Assembly: GCA_023422835.1 (NCBI GenBank)
Contig: JAFAGI010000011.1
Coordinates: forward strand, 1 to 64,000
Reading direction: 5' to 3'
Source: Bacteroidota bacterium
GTDB lineage: Bacteria > Bacteroidota > Bacteroidia > Chitinophagales > Chitinophagaceae
Length of the DNA stretch: 64,000 nucleotides
The position numbers were made by a program, and so were the translations under genes. Each line of letters begins with the position of its first letter. Position 1 is the stretch's first letter. Below the pieces are notes generated by a model, which did no database searches, was not told where the DNA came from, and saw only the letters and a list, made by a program, of their open reading frames with translations. Of this stretch, positions 19,330 to 26,825 are shown piece by piece.

Positions 19330-19475
19330 AACTTTTGTTTCTGCAACTTTATCCTTTCCCCAACTTATTTATGCAGAATACAAAAGGTATACTTATAATT
19401 ATTCCTTAGTTATTCTCCTTTTATTTACATACAATGGCAGCGCTTATGCGCAGGCTGTTTATAAATTATTGATCA

Positions 19476-21044
19476 GTGGAGAAAGAGCTATTAAACAAAG
19501 AACTTATCATCAATGCGATGCCCGGAGAAGTGGAAATTGCATTGCTCGAAAATAAAAAACTGGTAGAGCTGCACAACGAAAAATCAGATGCTGGCTTTGC
19601 TGTAGGTGATATTTTTTTAGGAAAAGTAAAGAAGCTGATGCCGGGCCTCAACGCGGCATTCATAGACGTGGGTTATGAAAAAGACGCATTCCTGCACTAC
19701 ACAGATCTTAGCCCATACATTCGATCTATCCTAAAATTTACACAGCTTTGCATGGTGGATAAATCAGACACGGGGTTTGATTTTTCTAAATTCCAGGTAG
19801 AACCGGAAATCGCTAAAACGGGCAAGATCACTGAGGTGCTCAACGGTAAGCCCAACGTGCTGGTGCAGATATTAAAAGAGCCCATCGCATCAAAAGGGCC
19901 CAGGCTAAGCTGCGAAGTTTCTATTCCCGGGAGGTTTATCGTGATCACACCATTTAACGACATTGTAGCCATTTCCAAAAAAATACATTCGTCTGAAGAA
20001 AGAAAAAGATTGCAAAGGATCGTAGAATCCATCAAGCCTAAGAATATCGGTGTTATTGTAAGAACAGCGGCAGAAGGCAAAAATACAGCCGAACTGCATG
20101 AAGACATGCGCAACCTGCTTGATAACTGGAAGGACCTTCAGCTGAAACTGCGAGATGCCAAAGCTCCTGTAAAAATCTTGAGCGAAGAGAATAAAACCAC
20201 CAGCATTCTCCGCGACCTGCTTACCAAAGAATTTAACCGCATTATTGTAAACGATAAAACGTTGTACAACGAAACAGCTGATTATATTCAGCGGATCGCT
20301 CCCGGAAAACAAAACATAGTTTCCTATTACCAGGATTCCATGCCTGTGTTTGAACAACACGGCGTGTTAAAACAAATTAAATCCGCTTTTGGTAAAACCG
20401 TGAATCTCAACAGCGGCGCCTATCTCATTATTGAAGATACTGAGGCGCTGAGTGTGATTGATGTAAACAGCGGCTATAAAAATATCAGCAGCAGCCAGGA
20501 AGAAAATGCACTGGCCACCAACCTCGAAGCTGCCGAAGAAATTGCAAGGCAACTGCGCCTGCGCGATATTGGCGGCATCATTGTAGTGGATTTTATAGAC
20601 ATGAAGAATCCTGAAAACCGTAAAAAGGTTTTAGAGGCTATGGAAAACTTTATGCGTGAAGACCGTGCAAGGCACGCATTGCTGCCTATATCTAAATTCG
20701 GTGTAATGCAGATCACGCGCCAGCGTATGCGCCCCGAAATGAAGATCAATACTTCTGAGATTTGCCCTTCTTGCAAAGGCAGCGGCAAAGTAACTTCCAC
20801 GCTGGTGCTAATAGACGATATCGAAAATAAACTTGCCTACCTGGTATCTAACCAGCACAGGCAGCTTACCCTGATAGTTCACCCCATAGTTTTTTCCCAC
20901 CTCACTAAAGGAAATTATTTTACCTCCATCAAAAGAAAATGGAGCAAGAAATATAAGGTGAACTTGCAGGTAAAGCAAAACAGTGCGTTGGGAATCATAC
21001 AATACAAATTTTATGATTCCAACAATGAGCATATCCGAATTTAA
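19476..21044 (+). CDS. rng: Ribonuclease G/E family endoribonuclease
   Basis: The 522-residue protein starts with GTG at 19476. An S1-like RNA-binding domain (GDIFLGKVKKLMPGLNAAFIDVGYEKDAFLH, about residues 45-75) leads to the catalytic core, with acidic residues in LSVIDVNSGY and IIVVDFIDM. The zinc-link motif CPSCKGSGK follows near 430. The length fits RNase G, without the long C-terminal scaffold of E. coli RNase E. It processes rRNA and turns over mRNA. It is separated from the upstream basic-protein gene by a terminator, so it probably has its own promoter. Confidence 0.95.
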   Translation: MEKELLNKELIINAMPGEVEIALLENKKLVELHNEKSDAGFAVGDIFLGKVKKLMPGLNAAFIDVGYEKDAFLHYTDLSPYIRSILKFTQLCMVDKSDTGFDFSKFQVEPEIAKTGKITEVLNGKPNVLVQILKEPIASKGPRLSCEVSIPGRFIVITPFNDIVAISKKIHSSEERKRLQRIVESIKPKNIGVIVRTAAEGKNTAELHEDMRNLLDNWKDLQLKLRDAKAPVKILSEENKTTSILRDLLTKEFNRIIVNDKTLYNETADYIQRIAPGKQNIVSYYQDSMPVFEQHGVLKQIKSAFGKTVNLNSGAYLIIEDTEALSVIDVNSGYKNISSSQEENALATNLEAAEEIARQLRLRDIGGIIVVDFIDMKNPENRKKVLEAMENFMREDRARHALLPISKFGVMQITRQRMRPEMKINTSEICPSCKGSGKVTSTLVLIDDIENKLAYLVSNQHRQLTLIVHPIVFSHLTKGNYFTSIKRKWSKKYKVNLQVKQNSALGIIQYKFYDSNNEHIRI

Positions 21045-21152
21045 TAGAAGTTAATTGTCGTAACTAATTGATATATCTAAATTTATAATTTTAAATTTTC
21101 AATGGAGAATTTAATAAATGCTTAAACTTATTCACATTTTGCAAAAATAATT

Positions 21153-21181
21153 TTGAATGTCTGCCTAATATTGTAATTTAG
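21153..21181 (+). promoter_or_regulatory. Promoter-like pair upstream of a terminator
   Basis: TTG at 21153-21155 and TAATTTAG at 21174-21181 are 18 bases apart. The only thing downstream before a terminator is about 35 bases of sequence, so a very short RNA could be made. Confidence 0.25.
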
Positions 21182-21215
21182 CAGAACAATTTAGTGAGTT
21201 AGTAAGTAAAAAATC

Positions 21216-21244
21216 GAACCGGTATTCCTGCCGGTTCTTTTTTT
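21216..21244 (+). terminator. Rho-independent terminator
   Basis: GAACCGG pairs with CCGGTTC across an 8-base loop and is followed by seven T bases. It lies 172 bases after rng and may end rng or a small RNA. Confidence 0.8.
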
Positions 21245-21286
21245 GTTAGCCAATGTAAACTACCAATATTTTTTACATTAAAAGAG

Positions 21287-21294
21287 TATCTTTG
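21287..21294 (+). promoter_or_regulatory. -7 box of the CCG-domain gene
   Basis: TATCTTTG matches TAnnTTTG and ends 29 bases before the ATG at 21324. Confidence 0.5.
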
Positions 21295-21323
21295 ATTTTT
21301 CTACATTACAGAGAAGATCGCAT

Positions 21324-22109
21324 ATGGACAAGGTTTTTACAGTGAGTGAAATGATGGCAGGTGGTGAAGCTCCCGAAGTATTGTTCTGGGTGGGATGCGC
21401 CGGTAGTTTCGATCAAAGGGCACAGAAAATAACAAAAGCATTTGTAGAAATTTTACAGAAGGCCAATATACGTTTTGCTATTTTAGGCAAGGAAGAAATG
21501 TGTACCGGCGATCCTGCAAGGCGCTCTGGCAATGAGTTCTTATTCCAGATGATGGCCTACCAGAATATACAGTTACTGAATGGCTATAACATCAAAAAAA
21601 TAGTAACAGCGTGCCCGCATTGTTTTAATGTGCTCCAGAATGAATACCCGCCGCTTGGCGGAAACTACGAAGTAGTTCACCATACACAATTTATACAAGA
21701 ACTGATTGACAGTGGAAAGATCGTATTGCAGGAAGGCGGCGCGTTTAAAGGGAAAAAAATTACCTTTCATGATAGTTGCTATCTCGGTAGAGGCAACAAC
21801 ATTTACGAAGCTCCGCGCAAAGTGCTGGAAGCATTGGATGCAGATCTCGTCGAGATGAAACGATGCAGGAAAAATGGCTTTTGTTGCGGAGCCGGCGGCG
21901 CACAGATGTTCAAAGAAGAAGAGAAAGGCGATGTGCGTGTAAGTATAGAGCGCGCCAAGGAAGCCATTGACACCAATGCCGAGGTGGTAGCCTCTGCCTG
22001 CCCGTTTTGCAATACCATGCTGAGCGATGGCGTTAAAAACGAGAACAAGGCTGAAACCGTTGCTGTGCTTGACGTTGCAGAGATAGTAGCGCAGCAGATA
22101 AAAAATTAA
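21324..22109 (+). CDS. CCG-domain (cysteine-rich) Fe-S oxidoreductase subunit
   Basis: The 261-residue protein has two cysteine-rich domains of the CCG type, as in heterodisulfide reductase HdrB, GlpC and LutA. The first has VGCAGSFD and TACPHCFN, and the second has HDSCYLGR, FCCGAGG and ASACPFCN. These cysteines bind unusual Fe-S clusters or disulfides in electron transfer. In Bacteroidota a second Fe-S protein with a dicluster ferredoxin domain commonly lies directly upstream; here the upstream gene is rng. The substrate cannot be named. The next gene starts 5 bases later, so they form an operon. Confidence 0.8.
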   Translation: MDKVFTVSEMMAGGEAPEVLFWVGCAGSFDQRAQKITKAFVEILQKANIRFAILGKEEMCTGDPARRSGNEFLFQMMAYQNIQLLNGYNIKKIVTACPHCFNVLQNEYPPLGGNYEVVHHTQFIQELIDSGKIVLQEGGAFKGKKITFHDSCYLGRGNNIYEAPRKVLEALDADLVEMKRCRKNGFCCGAGGAQMFKEEEKGDVRVSIERAKEAIDTNAEVVASACPFCNTMLSDGVKNENKAETVAVLDVAEIVAQQIKN

Positions 22110-22114
22110 ATAGA

Positions 22115-22618
22115 ATGAATTTAGATTATCAAGAATATATTCCTGCAGATTTTCCGGACGATGCAAAAGTGTGGGTTTACCAATCCGGCCGCATATTGTC
22201 TATCCCTGAAGCATTGCACCTGGAAAAAATGATACAGGAATTTAGTTCGGAGTGGAACACGCACGGAGCATTGAACAAAGGATTTGTACAATTATTGTTC
22301 GGTCAGTTTTTGGTGCTGATGGCAGATGAATCTGCACACAGGATAAGTGGCTGCAGCATCGACTCATCCGTACGTTTCATCAAAGAAGTGGAAAAGACTT
22401 TTTCCGTAAATTTATTTGACAGGCAGTCACTGGCATTTATTGTAAAAGACAAGGTGCAGATCATACCTATGTCGCAGGTGAAGTATGCTGCAGATAATGG
22501 TTTCATTAACGGCGATACTTTATTCTTTAATAACCTGGTAGCTAGTAAAAAAGAATTGCTTGAAAGCTGGATAATACCTGTTAAAAGCAGTTGGCTCGGC
22601 GCCAGGTACGGATTTTAA
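22115..22618 (+). CDS. Conserved Bacteroidota protein of unknown function
   Basis: The 167-residue cytoplasmic protein has no signal or membrane segment. It resembles a family that some databases label ABC transporter ATPase, but no Walker A, signature or Walker B motif is present, so that name is not supported. It starts near VWVYQSGRILS and ends with SWLGARYGF; the middle (ADESAHRISGCSIDSSVRFIKEVE) is helical. It is coupled to the CCG-domain gene (5-base gap). Its stop overlaps the stop of the convergent DUF2520 gene within TTAA. Confidence 0.7.
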   Translation: MNLDYQEYIPADFPDDAKVWVYQSGRILSIPEALHLEKMIQEFSSEWNTHGALNKGFVQLLFGQFLVLMADESAHRISGCSIDSSVRFIKEVEKTFSVNLFDRQSLAFIVKDKVQIIPMSQVKYAADNGFINGDTLFFNNLVASKKELLESWIIPVKSSWLGARYGF

Positions 22619-23385
22619 TGCCTGGGAAAACGTTCCATGATCTTGGTGGTAAGGAATTGATAGATTTCTTTTTCCTCCGGATAATTTTTTAATATTTCCA
22701 AGTGGCGGTTGATGGTATTGTGGTCTGCCCGGAATGCAGGCCCAGTCATAGTTTCAACAGGAGAATAATCGTTAAGCCTGCTAACGGTTTCGCTGATAAG
22801 CGGCAAAAGGTATTTAAAGTCTATATTTTCATTTGTACAAAGGTCTTCAGCTACTGTAAATAAATAATTGGTAAAGTTAGAGACCAGCACAGCAGCTACG
22901 TGCAGTTTTACACGCTCTTCATCACTTGTATCAGAAACCAACGGTGAAAGCGATTGTGCAAAAGTCTTTAGTGCTTGCCTGGCAGCTTCGTTATTTGCAT
23001 CGACAAAGAAGGGAATTTCAGGGATATGATGCATCTCCTTGCGTATGCTTTGCAATGGGTACAAGACGCCGTAGTTGCTGCTTAGTTTTTTCAATATATT
23101 TACAGATAGTGAACCGGTGGTGTGCACAACCATTTTATCTTCGGTTAATTGCAATTGTGCTACAACTTCTTCCACAGCATGGTCGCTTACCGCAATGATG
23201 AACATATCAGCGCTGTCGTCAAGATGTTTAAAGTTAGTAGTGTAGCCTGCCTGAAGGCCATTGGCTAAATACCTTGCTGCTGCTTCATTCCGGCCGGCTA
23301 CCTGTAAAAGGGTATGCCCGTTTTTGAAAATAAGCTTTGCCAGCACGGTGGCTACGTTGCCTGTGCCGATGATCACACATTTCAT
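22615..23385 (-). CDS. Rossmann-like and DUF2520 domain oxidoreductase
   Basis: The 256-residue protein has an N-terminal NAD(P) fold (VIIGTGNVATVLAKL, residues 4-18) and a C-terminal helical DUF2520 domain (LHVAAVLVSNFTNYLFTVAE). This is the layout of small NADP-dependent reductases related to ProC and hydroxyisobutyrate dehydrogenase. The substrate is unknown. The ATG at 23385 is the last ATG of a three-unit structured repeat array on the same strand, so the start codon is joined directly to the repeat. Confidence 0.85.
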   Translation of the reverse strand: MKCVIIGTGNVATVLAKLIFKNGHTLLQVAGRNEAAARYLANGLQAGYTTNFKHLDDSADMFIIAVSDHAVEEVVAQLQLTEDKMVVHTTGSLSVNILKKLSSNYGVLYPLQSIRKEMHHIPEIPFFVDANNEAARQALKTFAQSLSPLVSDTSDEERVKLHVAAVLVSNFTNYLFTVAEDLCTNENIDFKYLLPLISETVSRLNDYSPVETMTGPAFRADHNTINRHLEILKNYPEEKEIYQFLTTKIMERFPRH

Positions 23386-23685
23386 GTGTTAATATTTAAT
23401 TTTTCTGTTTGCCACACGGAATAACCAAAACCTTAATTCTCTATTATCATTACCGGTTGGTATAGATTCTTAATCTTTATGGTTATTTCATGTGTTAATA
23501 TTTAATTTTTTCTGTTTGCCACACGGAATAACCTTGCATTCTTGAATTCTATAATATCATTCCCGGTTTGTATAGATTCTTAATCTTTATGGTTATTTCA
23601 TGTGTATTTATTTTTCTTTATGGCCACATGGAATAGCCTTTATTCATTCGCGGTTGGTATGCAACTTTGCTTATGGCTATTTCAT
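23386..23685 (-). repeat. Three tandem start-codon-linked structured repeat units (locus 1)
   Basis: Read on the minus strand, three imperfect units of 84 bp (23602-23685), 110 bp (23492-23601) and 106 bp (23386-23491) each begin with ATGAAATAR and end in ACAC. The next ATG follows directly; the last one is the DUF2520 start codon. The first ATG overlaps the response-regulator stop as ATGA. Each unit has an outer stem (CACATGAAATARCC with GGYTATTCCRTGTGG), an inner hairpin (AGATT-AAG-AATCT, or GCAA-AG-TTGC in the first unit) and the conserved motif ATACCAACCG. Copies of the same family are at 49184 and 56377. Confidence 0.85.
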
Positions 23686-24380
23686 GCCATGTTCTCCTTT
23701 TCTAAAGTTTCCAAAACCTGCTTCTGGTAAGAAGAGCTTACCGGTATAGAGATGTCTTTTACCTGCAGGGAATTTTTTCCCCAGGCATTTACATAGGCAG
23801 TATTGGCTATGTAGGAACGGTGTGTTCGCAAGAATCTGTCATTACCTAACTTTTCGGCAACAGCTTTCATACTCATGTGTACAAGGTAAGCCTTTTCAGC
23901 GGTATGGATTTTTATATAATCATCCAAAGCCTCAATGTAAATAATGTCTGCAAAGGGGATTTTTATCCACTGGTAATTGTGTTTTACTACCAGGTGTGCT
24001 TCTTCTGTTGCTTTTTGTTTTTGCAGTTCAAGGGTTTCTTTTACGCGGCTTACAGCCAGCTCAAAACGTTTAAACTCAAAAGGCTTCAGCAGGTAGTCGT
24101 CGGCATTCAGATTAAAACCTTCTACTGCATAACTGCTGTAGGCTGTGGTAAAAACTACAGCTGGCTTCACTTCCAGCGATTTATAAAAGTCAATGCCGCT
24201 AATGTCAGGCATTTGTATGTCCAGGAATATCAGGTCGATGGCATGTTCTCGTAAATAATCTTCGGCAAGAAGCGCATCAGTAAAAGTGGCGCATAGCTCA
24301 ACATCTTCTAGGCGCTCTGTGTAGCTCTGTATCAGTTGCAGTGCTAACGGCTCATCATCTATAGCTATACAGTACAACAT
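23682..24380 (-). CDS. LytTR-family response regulator
   Basis: The 232-residue protein has an N-terminal receiver domain with acidic D8/D9, phospho-acceptor D54 (FLDIQMPD), and the TTAYSSYAVEG and LLKPFEF segments. A C-terminal LytTR DNA-binding domain follows (YLVHMSMKAVAEKLGNDRFLRTHRSYIAN). It would bind DNA as the output of the histidine kinase encoded 5 bases upstream. Its stop codon TGA is part of an ATGA that also opens the first repeat unit downstream. Target genes are not evident. Confidence 0.93.
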   Translation of the reverse strand: MLYCIAIDDEPLALQLIQSYTERLEDVELCATFTDALLAEDYLREHAIDLIFLDIQMPDISGIDFYKSLEVKPAVVFTTAYSSYAVEGFNLNADDYLLKPFEFKRFELAVSRVKETLELQKQKATEEAHLVVKHNYQWIKIPFADIIYIEALDDYIKIHTAEKAYLVHMSMKAVAEKLGNDRFLRTHRSYIANTAYVNAWGKNSLQVKDISIPVSSSYQKQVLETLEKENMA

Positions 24381-24385
24381 TTTGT

Positions 24386-25465
24386 TTAAAGGTTAATGAA
24401 CAGGTCGGCTGTGTATTGATTCCCCTTTTGCGTCAGCTTCAGCTCGTGATTATTTTCATACAACAATTCTAATCTTCGTTTCACGTTAGCAATACCTGTG
24501 CCGGTGCCGCGTTTGGCGGCCTGGTTCAGGAATACGTCATTTACACATTGTATGTGCAGCCGGTCCGCTGTTCTTTCTATGAGCATAAAAATATTAGAAT
24601 CCGAATGTGCACTCACTCCATATTTAAAAGCATTTTCAATAAAGGGAATGAATAGCAGCGGCGCAATTTTTACATGGTCTATATTGCCTTTCACTTCAAA
24701 TGCAACGTGCAGTTTTTCATTAGCCCGCAGCTTTTGCAGGGCAATGTAGCTTTTGATAAATTCAATTTCTTTAATCAGATCAACAGTTTCCGTTTGCGAT
24801 TCCTCCAGCGTATAACGCATAATTCGGCTGAGTTTCATCACGGCATCGGGCGCTTTATCGTCTTTGGTTACCGAAAGCGAATAAATGGCATTTAAGGTAT
24901 TAAAAAGAAAATGAGGATTTACCTGCGATCGTAGTAGGGTAAGCTCATTGGTGATGTTTTGTTTTTCAATTGCTGCTTTTCTTTCTTCTGCTAGAAACCA
25001 TTGAGAAATAATTTTAGATAAAGAACTTAGTGTAAATGCAGTAAGAAACATCACTATGGGTCCGGAAGAAAAAAACCATTCCCAATAACTTCTAACCCTC
25101 ATCGGCGCTCCTTTTGCTATGGATCTTGAGCGCATTTTCTCTATATGGTCTTTTGTTTCCTGCGCCTCAAAACCAATGTAGGTAAAGAAATAAAGAAAGA
25201 TAAGCAGACATGCGATAACGATGCCGGTGTAGAGCAAAGTTTTCTTACGTGCAAGGAACTTCGGTATAAGGTACTGCGAATTAAAAAAATAAAATAGCAG
25301 CAGGAATATATTGCTATACACAAACCAATTGATAAAACGATGGCTTTCGAAAGGAGAGTGTTGCCTGTTGTACGGGAAAAAAAGAAAAGAAAACACTACA
25401 AGGATCACCAGTATTAAAAATACCAGCACGCCCTGAAGGAATGTTGTTTTCTTCATGATCATCAT
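24386..25465 (-). CDS. LytS-type sensor histidine kinase
   Basis: The 359-residue membrane protein has four hydrophobic segments (about 11-30, 45-63, 78-97 and 133-152), then a coiled linker, then the His_kinase domain with the likely phospho-acceptor H185 in NPHFLFNTLNAIYS. The ATP-binding end has FIPFIENAFKYG and GTGTGIANVKRRL. It has no periplasmic sensor domain of note. The first codons are ATG ATG ATC ATG, so the exact start is uncertain by three residues. The first ATG overlaps the panB stop by one base (TAATG), suggesting translational coupling with pantothenate synthesis. Confidence 0.9.
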   Translation of the reverse strand: MMIMKKTTFLQGVLVFLILVILVVFSFLFFPYNRQHSPFESHRFINWFVYSNIFLLLFYFFNSQYLIPKFLARKKTLLYTGIVIACLLIFLYFFTYIGFEAQETKDHIEKMRSRSIAKGAPMRVRSYWEWFFSSGPIVMFLTAFTLSSLSKIISQWFLAEERKAAIEKQNITNELTLLRSQVNPHFLFNTLNAIYSLSVTKDDKAPDAVMKLSRIMRYTLEESQTETVDLIKEIEFIKSYIALQKLRANEKLHVAFEVKGNIDHVKIAPLLFIPFIENAFKYGVSAHSDSNIFMLIERTADRLHIQCVNDVFLNQAAKRGTGTGIANVKRRLELLYENNHELKLTQKGNQYTADLFINL

Positions 25466-26280
25466 TAGTAGCTTTCTTCTTTGTTGGGGAAGTCACCCGA
25501 TTTTATATCATTGATGTATTGTTGTATAGCCTGGGTTACAGGTTCAAACAGGTTCATATATTTACGCACGAAGCGCGGATTAAATTCATTGTACAAGCCA
25601 AGCATATCGTGCATTACAAGCACCTGTCCGTCGCAACTGTTTCCTGCACCGATACCTATGGTGGGTATTTGCAGGCTTTCGGTAACCTCCTTCGCAAGTT
25701 TGGAAGGAATTTTTTCGAGTACTATGGCAAACACGCCTGCTTCCTGCAAGGCAAGTGCGTCGGATTTAAGTTTTTCAGCTTCAGCTTCTTCTTTAGCGCG
25801 CACATTGTAGGTGCCGAATTTGTATATGCTCTGTGGCGTTAAGCCCAGATGTCCCATTACAGGTATGCCCGCTTCTACAATTCTTTTTACACTGTTACAT
25901 ACTTCCAGGCCTCCTTCCAGCTTCAATGCATGTGCGCCGCCTTCCTTCATCATCCTGATGGAAGATGCCAGTGCAACCTCACCATTTGACTGGTAAGTAC
26001 CAAAAGGCAGGTCTGCAACAATCAGTGCACGTTTTGCACCGTGCACTACAGACTGTGTATGATAGATCATCTGCTCCAGCGTAATGGGTAGTGTCGTTTC
26101 ATGACCGGCCATTACATTGCCCGCGCTGTCACCAACCAGGATCACTTCCAAGCCTGCCTGATCAAATATCTTAGCAAAGGAATAATCATAAGCTGTAAGC
26201 ATAGAGAATTTTTCCCCTTTGGCTTTCATGAGTTGTAAGGATTTGGTAGTAATGCATTTAAATTCGGTGTGTTTAGACAT
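25465..26280 (-). CDS. panB: 3-methyl-2-oxobutanoate hydroxymethyltransferase
   Basis: The 271-residue TIM-barrel enzyme makes ketopantoate from ketoisovalerate and methylene-tetrahydrofolate, the first step of pantothenate and CoA synthesis. Family motifs are SMLTAYDYSFAK near 25, VGDSAGNVMAGH near 47, ADLPFGTYQ near 88, KLEGG near 115, and IGIGAGNSCDGQVLVMHD near 205. Length is normal. It is the first gene of an operon with a histidine kinase and its response regulator; no panC or panD lies in the window. Confidence 0.96.
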   Translation of the reverse strand: MSKHTEFKCITTKSLQLMKAKGEKFSMLTAYDYSFAKIFDQAGLEVILVGDSAGNVMAGHETTLPITLEQMIYHTQSVVHGAKRALIVADLPFGTYQSNGEVALASSIRMMKEGGAHALKLEGGLEVCNSVKRIVEAGIPVMGHLGLTPQSIYKFGTYNVRAKEEAEAEKLKSDALALQEAGVFAIVLEKIPSKLAKEVTESLQIPTIGIGAGNSCDGQVLVMHDMLGLYNEFNPRFVRKYMNLFEPVTQAIQQYINDIKSGDFPNKEESY

Positions 26281-26380
26281 GTCTGTGGAAAATAATTAAT
26301 GCAGCAAGTTACACATAAAATAAATTTCAGGCGGCAATAAATAGGTAAAGCCGTTTATTTGTTCGGTGAGTTTTTTTGAA

Positions 26381-26700
26381 TTGCAATTAAAGATTGCAAA
26401 ATAAAAGGTCTATTAACTTAGCGGCCTTAGCGTGGATAAGACTTTGCAGTTCTTTTCGTGGTAAAGAACATAATAAATATATTTCGCGCAAAGTACTAAA
26501 GAAAAACATTTCAAAAACCCCGACCTGCTTAAAGTCAGCAAACCGAAGGTGCAAACTATTTCTTACGGATTATAATCAGCATCTATCTATCTATGCTTCG
26601 TCTTGCGCTTCGCAAAAACACTACGAAGAGCCAATTTTTTTATTTAACCACGATGTGTGCGAAGAATACACAAGGTTCACCAAAAAACTTGGGAGTTATT
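26381..26700. repeat. Non-coding interval with degenerate intergenic repeats
   Basis: No gene is supported between panB and ftsK (26281-26825). The stretch holds a perfect inverted repeat TTGCAAT-TAAAG-ATTGCAA (26381-26399). It then holds loosely repeated words of the type CTTAGCG / CCTTAGCGTGG / CTTTGCAG / CTTTTCGTGG (26415-26470) and ACCACGATGTGTGCGAAGAA (26646-26665). Similar short CTTTGCG- and ACCACGAAG-like words are common between genes in Bacteroidota. The function is unknown. Confidence 0.45.
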
Positions 26701-26825
26701 TATAATTTTTCACACAAAGAATATGCAGGGATTCTGCAAGGAAATCTTCCATCAGGTGGAGTTAATTTCTACTCATCTGTAATTTTTATACCCGCAATTT
26801 ATAATTTATAATCTGCAATATACAA

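Noticed and set aside
22115..22618. ABC transporter ATPase
   Set aside because: The database name sometimes used for this family is not supported: Walker A, signature and Walker B motifs are all absent.
23386..23685. CRISPR array
   Set aside because: The units are 84-110 bp, imperfect, without short constant repeats and spacers, and no cas gene is present.
26394..26811. Overlapping 103- and 72-codon frames in the panB-ftsK interval
   Set aside because: They run through repeated words and A/T-rich DNA; the translations are basic and low in structure and match no family.
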